Positions 1 through 7,040 of a stretch of 44,053 nucleotides of DNA are shown piece by piece (position 1 is the first letter of the stretch; the number at the start of each line of letters is the position of its first letter). Origin of the DNA: Ruminococcus flavefaciens (GTDB lineage Bacteria; Bacillota; Clostridia; Oscillospirales; Ruminococcaceae). The translations under genes were made by a program, and so were the position numbers. Location: contig DFHF01000002.1 of assembly GCA_002371825.1 (NCBI GenBank), forward strand, positions 1 to 44,053, written 5' to 3'. The notes below the pieces were generated by a model, which searched no databases, was not told the DNA's origin, and saw nothing but the letters and a program-made list of their open reading frames with translations.

Positions 1-197
1 ATCTCACTCTTGGGAGTGAACCAGCGGATATGGTAACGATCGTTCTCTTTTACAGCAAAAGCAGTTTCCGACAGATTATTCTCAGTTGCTATACTCTGCA
101 TGATGTCTTCACTTGGAAACGAGTCCAGAATACATACAGCAGCAGGATTTCCAGAGAATATTTTTTCAGTGAAAGCATCAACGATGTATTGTTTCAT
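1..197 (-). CDS. PhzF family protein, N-terminal part (cut by window edge)
   Basis: The first 65 codons of a gene that runs off the left edge. The start is MKQYIVDAFTEKIFSGNPAA, the hallmark opening of PhzF-family isomerases/epimerases, followed by NLSETAF, which carries the conserved Glu (residue 44 here) that is the catalytic acid/base in PhzF, and by IRWFTP. The family folds like diaminopimelate epimerase and acts in the cytoplasm; most members outside phenazine clusters have no known substrate, and no phenazine genes are seen here. The ATG at 197 has an AGGAG ribosome site at good spacing. It lies 41 bases downstream of the fic gene on the same strand and is probably co-transcribed with it. 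The fold assignment is secure; the substrate is unknown. Confidence 0.85.
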   Translation of the reverse strand, partial: MKQYIVDAFTEKIFSGNPAAVCILDSFPSEDIMQSIATENNLSETAFAVKENDRYHIRWFTPKSE

Positions 198-238
198 TTG
201 TTTCTCCTGTTCTATGGGAATGCGGTATTAGACTATCA

Positions 239-1450
239 TTATGATTCTTCAAACAGCTTATCTGCCACATCAAGGTCAAGAAGATAATACTTCCTGCCTT
301 TCTGACGTTTTTCGATAAGCAGTTCTTCAGGTATAAGCCTTAACCTGCTCCGTACAGTATTCTCGGACAGTTTGAGCTCGTTAAGAACCTCTTCACGGGA
401 TATACCGATATTGGAGAATAACGCTGCCTGTATCAGCAGTTCATACAAGTAAGAGATATCCGTTTTCTTAGCATTGGGTAAGCTATCGATACGCTGACGA
501 TAGTATTCCCATTTGTATTTCTTCTCTTCAAGAGTTTCCAAAAGCTGCTGTAACGATATCTCAACTATGTTAAGGAACATCTCCACAAACGGCGTAAGCT
601 CGGCTTTGTTATGCGGATCATTACACACATCAAAAGCCTTATAATACTTGGAGATATTCTCCTTGACAGTATATGACAGTCTGAACCCTATCAACGGATT
701 AAGCTGCCTTGAGAGTAGATAACTGCTGATGAAGCGGCTGGTTCTTCCATTGCCATCGTAAAATGGATGAATGTATCCGAACAGATAATGGAATATCGCG
801 ATCCTGATGAAAATATCGATATTGTCATCATTCAGAACTTTCAGACTCTGGTTCATGGTATCGATTATCTTGCTCTCCGGGGATAATCCTTTGTGGATGA
901 CCTTTTGAGTTGCCGACTGAACTTCTACTCCGGAACGACGAAACATTTCTCCATCAGGCAGATTTTCAGGATCCGTAGCCTTTATCTCCTCATAGAAGAT
1001 ATCATCATAAACCTTGCGGATATCCTGACAAGTCTTAAATGACATTGTGTGATCATCTTCAAGAGCTGCATATTTAGCCACAAGTCCAACGAATCTGTTG
1101 CGTTTATCATGAGTTGACAGGTCTTGAAGTATCTCGCCTATCTCTTTTCTGGTACTGTGAACTCCTTCGATATTGTTGGTAAGGAGTATTTCGTCTATAA
1201 GGCACTTGGAAGCAAACTGAGATATCGCAAGCTGAGGCAATGTGTTAGCAACAGCATCAACAGCCTTATCCAAACGCTCTATCGAAATTATCTGTTTATA
1301 TATCTCCGGAGTCTGACAGATAAACGCAGCATTCTCTCCGATATTCACAGACAGATGAATTGTATCATCATCGTTATATCTGCTTTCGTATTCTGTCTTA
1401 TACTCTTTTGCTCCCATATGGAACAAGGCTTTTAACGTTTTTCTTGACAT
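239..1450 (-). CDS. Fic domain protein with N-terminal inhibitory motif and C-terminal winged helix
   Basis: A 403-residue Fic-family protein. The Fic core motif HPFYDGNGRTSR is at residues 228-239 and is complete, including the catalytic His and the Gly/Arg residues that hold the nucleotide phosphates. An inhibition motif of the type [S/T]xxxE[G/N] is present near the N-terminus as TNNIEG (91-96), which places it with the Fic proteins that carry their own inhibitory helix upstream of the core. The last ~60 residues look like a winged helix-turn-helix (SREEVLNELKLSENTVRSRL), usual in this subfamily. Such proteins typically AMPylate a target or themselves; the target is unknown here. The start has AGGAG just upstream and a strong promoter lies at 1576-1604. 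Genes of this type are common in accessory regions. Confidence 0.92.
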   Translation of the reverse strand: MSRKTLKALFHMGAKEYKTEYESRYNDDDTIHLSVNIGENAAFICQTPEIYKQIISIERLDKAVDAVANTLPQLAISQFASKCLIDEILLTNNIEGVHSTRKEIGEILQDLSTHDKRNRFVGLVAKYAALEDDHTMSFKTCQDIRKVYDDIFYEEIKATDPENLPDGEMFRRSGVEVQSATQKVIHKGLSPESKIIDTMNQSLKVLNDDNIDIFIRIAIFHYLFGYIHPFYDGNGRTSRFISSYLLSRQLNPLIGFRLSYTVKENISKYYKAFDVCNDPHNKAELTPFVEMFLNIVEISLQQLLETLEEKKYKWEYYRQRIDSLPNAKKTDISYLYELLIQAALFSNIGISREEVLNELKLSENTVRSRLRLIPEELLIEKRQKGRKYYLLDLDVADKLFEES

Positions 1451-1575
1451 TTATCTCATCTCCTATGCATTTTGCATGTATTATGAAACACTCAGAATCA
1501 ATTATGCATTGAGTATGTATCTAAGCGTCACTCGAATCGAAACGCAAAAAATATAGATTTTGAGTTTTCATCTCG

Positions 1576-1604
1576 ATTATATCACATACAAACGCAAAAG
1601 TCAA
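1576..1604 (-). promoter_or_regulatory. Sigma-A promoter for the fic gene
   Basis: On the minus strand, -35 TTGACT (1599-1604) and -10 TATAAT (1576-1581) are separated by exactly 17 bases. It predicts a leader of roughly 120 nt before the fic start. Within the leader, 1465-1477 is a 13-base palindrome (ATGCA-ttt-TGCAT) just upstream of the ribosome site and could be an operator, but nothing else supports that. Confidence 0.8.
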
Positions 1605-1634
1605 TAAAAATAGACACACCGCCCGAAGGCGGTG
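1605..1634 (-). terminator. Rho-independent terminator of the secreted-protein gene
   Basis: A perfect 7-bp stem CACCGCC/GGCGGTG with a CGAA loop (1617-1634), followed on the minus strand by TGTCTATTTTTATT. It sits directly after the stop codon at 1643 and its U-tract adjoins the -35 box of the fic promoter, so the two transcription units are tightly packed. Confidence 0.85.
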
Positions 1635-1642
1635 CATTGACA

Positions 1643-2623
1643 TTATGCCTTAAGAATATCATCATTACCGACATATATCTTTTTTGTGGTACTTTCATCT
1701 GTATAGCGATTATATGCCTTTATTGTATATATTCCTTCTTCTGTATACATATCTCCGTCCTTTGCAGGGCGATTAAAACGTATATCTTCTGTAAGTCCTT
1801 CTGCTCCTTCGGTAAGTATTTCTTTTTTTATTGTGATTTCAAGATACTTTGATTTTGCAAGATCAAGATAAAAACCATTTGGAGTAATAGAAGTGTTAGT
1901 AAGCTCAGCCTTTGTTACTGCGTCAAACGGAAATACCATACAGTTTCCGTTTCTAACTGAGAACTTGAAAAAAATCTTGTAATCATTATCATTGCTAATA
2001 AATTCTGCACCAAAAGGCTGCACATAGAAATGCCTGATCGTATAATCTAGAGACACTTCATAATCGCCCTCTTCAAGCAATTCAACTTTTGTATCCGCAT
2101 CCTCTTCAATGCCTGATAAATAATCAGTATATATTACAGGATCTCCAACATGATTCTGATAGTCAGTATGTCTTATGATAAGAGCTCCTTTTCCAAAATC
2201 AGTTTTATCAGTCTCAAAATACTTATCATAGCCATTAGGATCGTCATAGATAACATTGTCATCATCGCCGTCAAGTTCATCTATATCCTGCTGTAGATTA
2301 AAATACAAAGTGGGGGTATCCCCTTCGTTTTTCAAAAAAATAGGTGAATCAGTATCTTCTGAAATCACTCTTGAATATCCGGTTATAAAGAATTGACCAA
2401 GATCCCAGCCATAATGCGGATCTTTCTTTTTGATCGACATATCCTTATCATAACCATCATCATCCCCTGCTTTTATTTTTTCACCTAAATTATACTTCTC
2501 AACTGCAACAGTAGTTTCACTGACAGTTTCAGAATCATCGGCAAATACTGTTGTAGGAATTGAAATTAAAGCAAGTAATAATGAAATACAAATCATAATA
2601 CTAAATTTGAAACGATTTTTCAT
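1643..2623 (-). CDS. Secreted protein of unknown function
   Basis: A 326-residue protein with a clear Sec signal peptide: basic start MKNRF, a hydrophobic stretch, and a probable cleavage after TTVFA (about residue 28). The mature part is acidic and rich in Asp, Tyr and Thr, with no Cys cluster, lipobox or LPxTG. The C-terminal ~40 residues (TEEGIYTIKAYNRYTDEST) look like the last strands of an immunoglobulin-like domain. I do not recognise the family; an extracellular binding or surface-associated role is the most that can be inferred. A consensus promoter lies upstream (2672-2700) and a terminator follows, so it is a single-gene unit. The neighbouring mobilization remnants suggest it lies inside the accessory island. 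Confidence 0.8.
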   Translation of the reverse strand: MKNRFKFSIMICISLLLALISIPTTVFADDSETVSETTVAVEKYNLGEKIKAGDDDGYDKDMSIKKKDPHYGWDLGQFFITGYSRVISEDTDSPIFLKNEGDTPTLYFNLQQDIDELDGDDDNVIYDDPNGYDKYFETDKTDFGKGALIIRHTDYQNHVGDPVIYTDYLSGIEEDADTKVELLEEGDYEVSLDYTIRHFYVQPFGAEFISNDNDYKIFFKFSVRNGNCMVFPFDAVTKAELTNTSITPNGFYLDLAKSKYLEITIKKEILTEGAEGLTEDIRFNRPAKDGDMYTEEGIYTIKAYNRYTDESTTKKIYVGNDDILKA

Positions 2624-2671
2624 ATTATCACGACCTTTTGATGATAAATATTATACAGTGTTTATATTAAT

Positions 2672-2700
2672 ATTATACAATTAACTCACTATAATTTCAA
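2672..2700 (-). promoter_or_regulatory. Sigma-A promoter for the secreted-protein gene
   Basis: Minus strand: TTGAAA (2695-2700), 17-base spacer, TATAAT (2672-2677). A second TATAAT lies 22 bases closer to the gene (2650-2655) but its best -35 is 19 bases away, so the distal promoter is preferred. Confidence 0.7.
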
Positions 2701-3021
2701 CGTTTATAATATGAAATTTACAATTAGTTCTTATTGTTCTATTATTTGCATAGAGAGCTATTTGCATTTTTGTTGATATCGACAAATGTGTTTTTGAGGC
2801 TTCTACATAGCATAGACCGTTTAAAGATTTTGTAAAAAGACAGACAAACCGGACTTTTTTGTCCGGATTCTTATAGCTGTTTCATCAATAATGCTTATTT
2901 ATTAGAGAACATATCATCTTAACAATTTCTGGCTAGATTGTAAATACATAAAAAAAATCTCCAATCAATTATGCAAACTGCTGATTTTTAATTCGCAATT
3001 GTTAACATTTGTTATATTTTG
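2701..3021. other. Intergenic, AT-rich, with one hairpin
   Basis: No ORF is supported here. The one structure is CCGGAC-(T)6-GTCCGG at 2849-2866. On the minus strand it is followed by TTTGTCTGTCTTTTT, so it could be a weak terminator for leftward transcription from the relaxase remnant. Confidence 0.5.
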
Positions 3022-3050
3022 TTGAGACGAAGGCGAAATTATGTTAAAAT
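3022..3050 (+). promoter_or_regulatory. Promoter of a truncated plus-strand gene
   Basis: TTGAGA (3022-3027), 17-base spacer, TAAAAT (3045-3050). It points at the strong ribosome site GGAGG at 3132-3136 and the ATG at 3144. Together these make a complete start signal for a gene whose body is missing. Confidence 0.6.
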
Positions 3051-3143
3051 CATACATATAGAGATTGGTTTTTGGTTGAAATGATAACATAAACCATACT
3101 AAAAGATGTCATTCACATAGTCGAAATGACTGGAGGAGTTTAT

Positions 3144-3224
3144 ATGTATGATATAACCAATATCAACTCACATAATAGCCAATTAGATGAAGTAGAATAT
3201 GTAGAGTATCTGTCAGATACAGCT
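3144..3224 (+). pseudogene. 5' remnant of an unidentified plus-strand gene
   Basis: The ATG at 3144 has GGAGG seven bases upstream and a promoter about 100 bases further up, and it opens with MYDITNINSHNSQLDEVEYV. After roughly 25-27 codons the reading frame runs into the antisense of a relaxase gene (minus strand, from about 3213), and the rest of the open frame to 3593 reads as antisense sequence. I infer a recombination or deletion junction near 3215-3225 that left the expression signals and the first codons of a gene. The peptide is not recognised. The fused frame could still give a ~149-residue product. Confidence 0.45.
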
Positions 3225-3482
3225 AGCAGTCTCAGAATCTGGAGCGGTCTCTTTCAAAAAAGACATCATGAAGTGAATAAACTGATTCTTTCCTTCATTT
3301 CCGTGATATTTAGCCAAAGATTCAAACTGCATCTTTGCCATTGCCGGATCATTACAGTCCACACCATATCCTCTCAATCCAACGCAGTATTCGTTCGCTG
3401 GATACTTTGTAGCATTCTTAACATACTCCTCACCGCCATCTGCGTGAGTTATTACTTTGATGATATCAATTTTCTTTTCCAT
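3213..3482 (-). pseudogene. Relaxase (mobilization nuclease), N-terminal fragment
   Basis: An 89-residue ORF whose sequence (ITHADGGEEYVKNATKY, then FESLAKYHGNEGKNQFIHFM and SFLKETAPDSETA) resembles the first ~85 residues of MobA/VirD2-type relaxases, up to the strand that precedes the region with the HxH metal-binding residues. The rest, including the metal site, is absent because the frame ends at the junction near 3213. It overlaps the 3' end of the upstream ribbon-helix-helix gene by 31 bases, the usual arrangement of a relaxase with its accessory protein. A nicking enzyme cannot be made from this fragment. The assignment rests on pattern recognition, not a search. Confidence 0.55.
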
Positions 3483-3736
3483 AACTTTCTTGCTTCCTCC
3501 CGAGCTTTCTTGACCATTTCAACGTTTCCTGTTTCTGCACCTTCTAAGCTGAAGTTGATGATTGTTTGCATTTTAGCAAATAGTAACGAATAATTCTTAT
3601 CATCACTGCCATTGTTTCGAAATCTGCGAATGGCTTCTTTTGATAATGTAGTTTTCTTCTCCTTAGCTGTTTCCTCGCTTTCAGCTATGATATCGTTCGG
3701 AATTCGCATAGTTTTTGGACTTGTTCCATTTTTCAT
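3452..3736 (-). CDS. Ribbon-helix-helix protein, probable mobilization accessory protein
   Basis: A 94-residue basic protein. I chose the ATG at 3736, which has AGGAG nine bases upstream; a longer frame to 3808 has no ribosome site. The opening KTMRIPNDIIAESEETAKEK and SKEAIRRF pattern is a ribbon-helix-helix fold as seen in Arc/MetJ-like regulators and MobC-type relaxosome proteins. The relaxase fragment begins inside its 3' end, so a MobC-like role (binding oriT and recruiting the relaxase) is the likeliest. With the relaxase broken, it may persist as an orphan DNA-binding protein. An antitoxin role is possible but no toxin gene follows. Confidence 0.6.
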   Translation of the reverse strand: MKNGTSPKTMRIPNDIIAESEETAKEKKTTLSKEAIRRFRNNGSDDKNYSLLFAKMQTIINFSLEGAETGNVEMVKKAREEARKLWKRKLISSK

Positions 3737-4121
3737 GAGTTTAATCTCCTGTTTATAAAAATTCAAGAATGATGTCAAATGGTGACGAAGTATCAAAACA
3801 TCAAACACAACAGTAACTACATTTATTCATAACAGGATTGGTTGTTCTTCTTGATCTTGTTCTTCCTGTTATTCTAGTATATATAATATATTAAATACGC
3901 GCATGCGTACCTGCGTACGTGTGTGCGTGTGGAAATAATAAATATATTTATAAATTATATTATATATTATTTAGAATAATTAGAATTATCAGAATATCCA
4001 GATTGTTAATAATATTTATAATAATATTAATAATAATAAAAATAATAATATTAATAATAATAATAAATTGCAGGAAATAAAGTACATTTGTCATACATTC
4101 TTACTGCATAGTAGAAACACA
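3737..4121. other. Intergenic, repeat-rich; possible oriT region
   Basis: This stretch upstream of the mobilization genes has no supported ORF but unusual composition. At 3831-3870 AACAGGA and TCCTGTT form a 7-bp inverted repeat around two direct copies of TTGTTCTTC. At 3898-3930 there is a run of alternating purine and pyrimidine (GCGCATGCGTAC, TGCGTACGTGTGTGCGTG) with repeated TGCGTAC. At 4004-4070 there is a long run of AAT/AATA units. The position next to a MobC-like and relaxase pair fits an old transfer origin, but no nic site was recognised. Confidence 0.4.
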
Positions 4122-4157
4122 GAAAAAAATATATCCTCCCGAACAATCGAGAGGATA
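4122..4157 (-). terminator. Terminator of the DUF1848 gene
   Basis: Minus strand: TATCCTC and GAGGATA pair (4132-4138 with 4151-4157), followed by TATTTTTTTC. It lies 10 bases after the DUF1848 stop codon. Confidence 0.75.
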
Positions 4158-4166
4158 GGATCATAC

Positions 4167-5093
4167 TCAGAAAAACGAAAGCTGATTATTTATCCAGCTG
4201 ACCTGCTCCGCTGGATGGATAGTTTCACCTTCATGGAGCGTTCCGACAAGAAACGGAGAATTTGAATCATGCTGACGGATATTACGTCTTACATTCTCTC
4301 TGCTCGAGTTTGCGTAACAATAACGGCAAAGATGTCCGCAGGTATCATAAGCGCCAATATCTGTGCCGAGTATGCAGCTGCATTCTGCTCGCTGAGACTT
4401 CTTTTTGGGGATATCAAGAGAACTGCCAATAGCTTTCTCAAATGTCTCTTTCGTCATGCAACCGTTACAGTCAACTCCGTATGGTGCAAGGTCGTTTCCC
4501 TCAGCACAAGCTTTTATCGTGATGCCGTAACGCTGCCCGATCTCTGCGAAAGCCTTACCGATGGCAATACGCTCCTGTGTAGTTACAGTTTTTGCGTGTG
4601 AGAAGTTACGAATAACTTTCTCATAGAGATCAATAAAACTGATAACGCACACTTCTGTATAACCTGAAAGAGTTCTGCACATAGTCTCAAAGTCGGATAT
4701 ATGACGTTCAAGCGTGTATGTGCTGTCGATAAATATCGGATCATATCTCCAGCCGATACAGTTGATACCGACAGCTTTCGAGAGTGTTATAAAGTCATGC
4801 ATGACCTGTTCTTTTGATGGAACATTAGGTTCAATGTCTGTTCCATAGGGAGTTATAGTCACGAACCAGTATTGATGAAAACGATTAAGCTCGTCAATAT
4901 ACTTCAGCATCGGAGCAGGATTCTTCGTACAAAAGGCTATACAGTCAACTACCTCAGGATCAAGCTCGTATCGGGTTATCCATTCCTGACGATACGGATT
5001 TCGCACAAGTACAAAGCCTTCATGAATCCTGTTCATGAACCATTCGCTGTAAAATGCTGGTATGTCTGTCCGCATACCTGTGTTTATTATCAT
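4167..5093 (-). CDS. DUF1848 family protein with C-terminal cysteine cluster
   Basis: A 308-residue protein matching the DUF1848 family: N-terminal INTGMRTDIPAFYSEWF, then FCTKNPAPML, then WRYDPIF and a TIM-barrel-like middle. The C-terminus has a dense set of cysteines (ECSCILGTDIGAYDTC, then CGHLCRYCYAN), of which the CxxxCxxC-like set resembles an Fe-S site. It looks as if it is related to radical SAM proteins such as spore photoproduct lyase, but the usual N-terminal CxxxCxxC is absent and the cluster lies near the end. The enzymatic role is unknown. The start has GGAAAG upstream. It has its own terminator; the upstream gene is on the other strand. Confidence 0.85.
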   Translation of the reverse strand: MIINTGMRTDIPAFYSEWFMNRIHEGFVLVRNPYRQEWITRYELDPEVVDCIAFCTKNPAPMLKYIDELNRFHQYWFVTITPYGTDIEPNVPSKEQVMHDFITLSKAVGINCIGWRYDPIFIDSTYTLERHISDFETMCRTLSGYTEVCVISFIDLYEKVIRNFSHAKTVTTQERIAIGKAFAEIGQRYGITIKACAEGNDLAPYGVDCNGCMTKETFEKAIGSSLDIPKKKSQRAECSCILGTDIGAYDTCGHLCRYCYANSSRENVRRNIRQHDSNSPFLVGTLHEGETIHPAEQVSWINNQLSFF

Positions 5094-5112
5094 TTTTCTT
5101 TCCTTTTCTCAG

Positions 5113-5143
5113 GCAGTGGTACGAAAGTATCACTGCTTTTTTT
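5113..5143 (+). terminator. Orphan plus-strand terminator hairpin
   Basis: GCAGTGgTAC-GAAA-GTAtCACTGC followed by TTTTTTTG, a textbook terminator for rightward transcription. The gene to its left is on the minus strand, so no current gene uses it. It may be left from a lost gene or block read-through across the DUF1848 start region. Confidence 0.6.
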
Positions 5144-5448
5144 GTTTTATACCGTTATGCCGCCCGTAATGGGCGGTAGAATAATGCGAAGCATAAATAA
5201 TTAGGCCTTCTATATGCAATCATACCATAAATATACCTGATATTCAAGCACTTGATAAACCAATTTAAGGCTTTTCCGGGAATTTTCAAATTTCATATAT
5301 ATATATGATTACTACGTAATCGATTATTTCAAAAAAGCTTTTTTACGCAATTGGGCTCTGTTTTCTGTTTTTTGATTTTTCATATATATATTATTAATCT
5401 GAATACATATCAAAGGTATTCGAGAATAATATAAAGGAGGCTCAAAAA
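5144..5448. other. Intergenic region upstream of the DUF960 operon with several inverted repeats
   Basis: No ORF is supported. There are four short symmetric elements: CCGCCC-gtaat-GGGCGG (5160-5176), GATTAC-tac-GTAATC (5307-5321), two direct copies of TTTCATATATATAT (about 5291 and 5379), and GAATAC-n9-GTATTC (5401-5421) immediately before the ribosome site. The last two are candidate operators. No promoter with a good -35 and a 17-base spacer was found; TAATAT at 5427 is only a weak -10. Confidence 0.45.
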
Positions 5449-5733
5449 ATGCCAGAAAACAACCGATATCTGACCTGCGGAGTTGACAGCACTATACCAC
5501 TTGAAATTCAGCTGTTTCTATGGGAATGCGTAGATCGTATGCCTGCTCCGAAGGACTATTTGCAGGTATTCGACTTGGAGCAGGTCGGATGTATGCAGTC
5601 GATAACTCACAAGTCAGAAGAACCGGAATACCGCAGAGTATACCTTATCCCATCTGATACTCCAATCACGGAAAAGCTGTACATAATCGACGACGGCGAC
5701 CACTCTACAATGCTCTTATCAAGTGAATATTAA
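5449..5733 (+). CDS. DUF960 family protein
   Basis: A 94-residue acidic protein, with AAGGAGG at ideal distance from its ATG. The layout NRYLTCGVDSTIPLEIQLFL, then DYLQVFDLE, then PEYRRVY is that of the DUF960 family, small cytoplasmic proteins found mostly on conjugative elements and phages of Bacillota. Its function is unknown. It starts a plus-strand group of three element-type genes that are separated by hairpins, and a strong terminator follows directly at 5741. Its neighbours (ATPase fragment and small unknown protein) fit a truncated conjugative element. Confidence 0.8.
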   Translation: MPENNRYLTCGVDSTIPLEIQLFLWECVDRMPAPKDYLQVFDLEQVGCMQSITHKSEEPEYRRVYLIPSDTPITEKLYIIDDGDHSTMLLSSEY

Positions 5734-5740
5734 ACCTTAT

Positions 5741-5773
5741 GCCGCTCCTTCGGAAGCGGCTTTTCTGTTTTAT
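5741..5773 (+). terminator. Terminator after the DUF960 gene
   Basis: GCCGCTcC-TTCG-GaAGCGGC (5741-5760) followed by TTTTCTGTTTTAT. The ATG that opens the longest frame of the next ORF (5739) lies inside this hairpin, which makes it an implausible start. Confidence 0.85.
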
Positions 5774-5795
5774 CTATTATTCGGGAGGTGATATT

Positions 5796-6614
5796 ATACC
5801 GATTGATCTCGGCTCACTGAGAGGCTGTGAGACTCTTCCTGACAAAAAGAGAGCTATCTACAGCGTTCTCAGAGCGGCTACAGGACCTATAGACAAGGGT
5901 ACATCGAGGAAGCTGAAGGGCTTCTTATCTGACTATCTCAAAGATAAAGAATACTCGGTATCTCTGAATAACCTTTGCTCTGAATTAGTGAAAACTGGTG
6001 GCTTTGGTGCTGAGATTGCTGACTGCGTTCAGTCAGTCCTTGACGATATCAATGAAGTAGGATACGAGGAGCAGACCTGGGACGATCTGTTCTTACAGAA
6101 ACGCAAGATCATAGTTATAAACCTCGGCAACGAAGTCGGCGACAGCACACATCAGCTCTTAGATATGATGGTCGGAAGCCTGTTCAACTGGCAGATGTCC
6201 CATGACTCAGGTTTCCTATCTATAGCTATTGATGAGCTGATAGATCAGGATTTCAGCACGGGCTCACCGCTTCAAACGATCGTGAAGCAGGGGCGCAAGT
6301 TCCATACCGCTTTGATTGGTGCGACCCAAGATTTTTATAATCAAGGCAGCTCAAACCTTGACGTGATGAAGCAGGCGAATATAAAAAGCTTCTGCCGTCC
6401 CGGCAAGTCTGAGGACAGAGTGGCGCAGAAGCTCGGCTACAGCAACGCTGTTGATGCTGGCTTCAACAAGTTCAAGGCTGGCGACACAATCCTTGAATTC
6501 GACGGCTACAATAAGGAGACTGGCGAGAACGAAGCACTGACCATGAAAGGCAGAGTCGTCAACTTCGTCGAGACTCCTCTCTACGAGAAGTTCAAGGAAA
6601 TATATGGCTGCTAA
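5796..6614 (+). pseudogene. HerA/FtsK-like ATPase, C-terminal part without Walker A
   Basis: The frame encodes about 272 residues resembling the second half of a hexameric DNA-pump ATPase: the Walker B strand FLSIAIDELIDQD, then RKFHTALIGATQDFYNQ (sensor-like strand and Gln), then FCRPGKSEDRVAQKLGY. No GxxxxGK[S/T] is present, so the N-terminal half is missing. The only ATG that opens this frame (5739) is inside the preceding terminator. A fine ribosome site GGGAGGTG (5783-5790) stands 7 bases before an in-frame ATA at 5796, which I read as either a mutated ATG or a non-standard start; an in-frame ATT at 5793 is another candidate. VirB4/TraC, DptH and other HerA-type families all remain possible. 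It is probably a remnant of a conjugative or defence ATPase. Confidence 0.55.
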
Positions 6615-6726
6615 TAATGTTGGCTCCTTTTCGGGAGCCAGACTCTATAAATATTTTACATCAAAATACAAAACAGCAAGCGGTACAAGCGATACCGCAT
6701 ACAATATAACGAAAGGAGCTGTTAAT

Positions 6727-6984
6727 ATGGCTAAGAAGAAAGAACTTCCATCGCTGTGGGAACGTTCAGAGTATGACGTTATCAGCGAGACTGAGACTGA
6801 GACCGAACTTATCGCTGTGCTGAAAACAAAATATAGTGGTTCGACGGTTATCTGTCATATTCCGAAACACACAAAGGAAGAAGAAGAAAAGATAGCATCT
6901 GACGTTACATACGCTCTTATGCAGATAGCGTTCACAGGTCAGGATATCTCACATATGAAGAATATGGAGATACTTGTGGATTAA
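6727..6984 (+). CDS. Small protein of unknown function, mobile-element type
   Basis: An 85-residue protein. I set the start at 6727 (MAKKKELPSLWERSEYD), which has AAAGGAG eight bases upstream; the longer frame from 6604 starts inside the previous gene and spans a hairpin (GGCTCC/GGAGCC, 6620-6637). The protein is acidic, with a predicted strand-rich first half (ELIAVLKTKYSGSTVICHI) and a helical second half (EEEEKIASDVTYALMQIAF). I do not recognise the family. Position and style (short gene with its own ribosome site behind a hairpin) match the cargo or accessory genes of integrative elements. Confidence 0.6.
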   Translation: MAKKKELPSLWERSEYDVISETETETELIAVLKTKYSGSTVICHIPKHTKEEEEKIASDVTYALMQIAFTGQDISHMKNMEILVD

Positions 6985-7000
6985 TGCTACATACTAAGAA

Positions 7001-7023
7001 AGCTCCGGGGGACCCCCGGAGCT
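7001..7023. terminator. Bidirectional terminator hairpin
   Basis: A perfect 23-base palindrome (AGCTCCGGGGG-a-CCCCCGGAGCT) between converging genes. On the minus strand it is followed by TTTCTT, on the plus strand by GTTTCT, so it can serve both. In practice the loop must open to a few bases. Confidence 0.75.
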
Positions 7024-7040
7024 GTTTCTATGTTACGATA

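Noticed and set aside
4004..4070. AAT-rich run read as a replication origin
   Set aside because: No DnaA boxes, replication gene or iterons were seen; composition alone is not enough.
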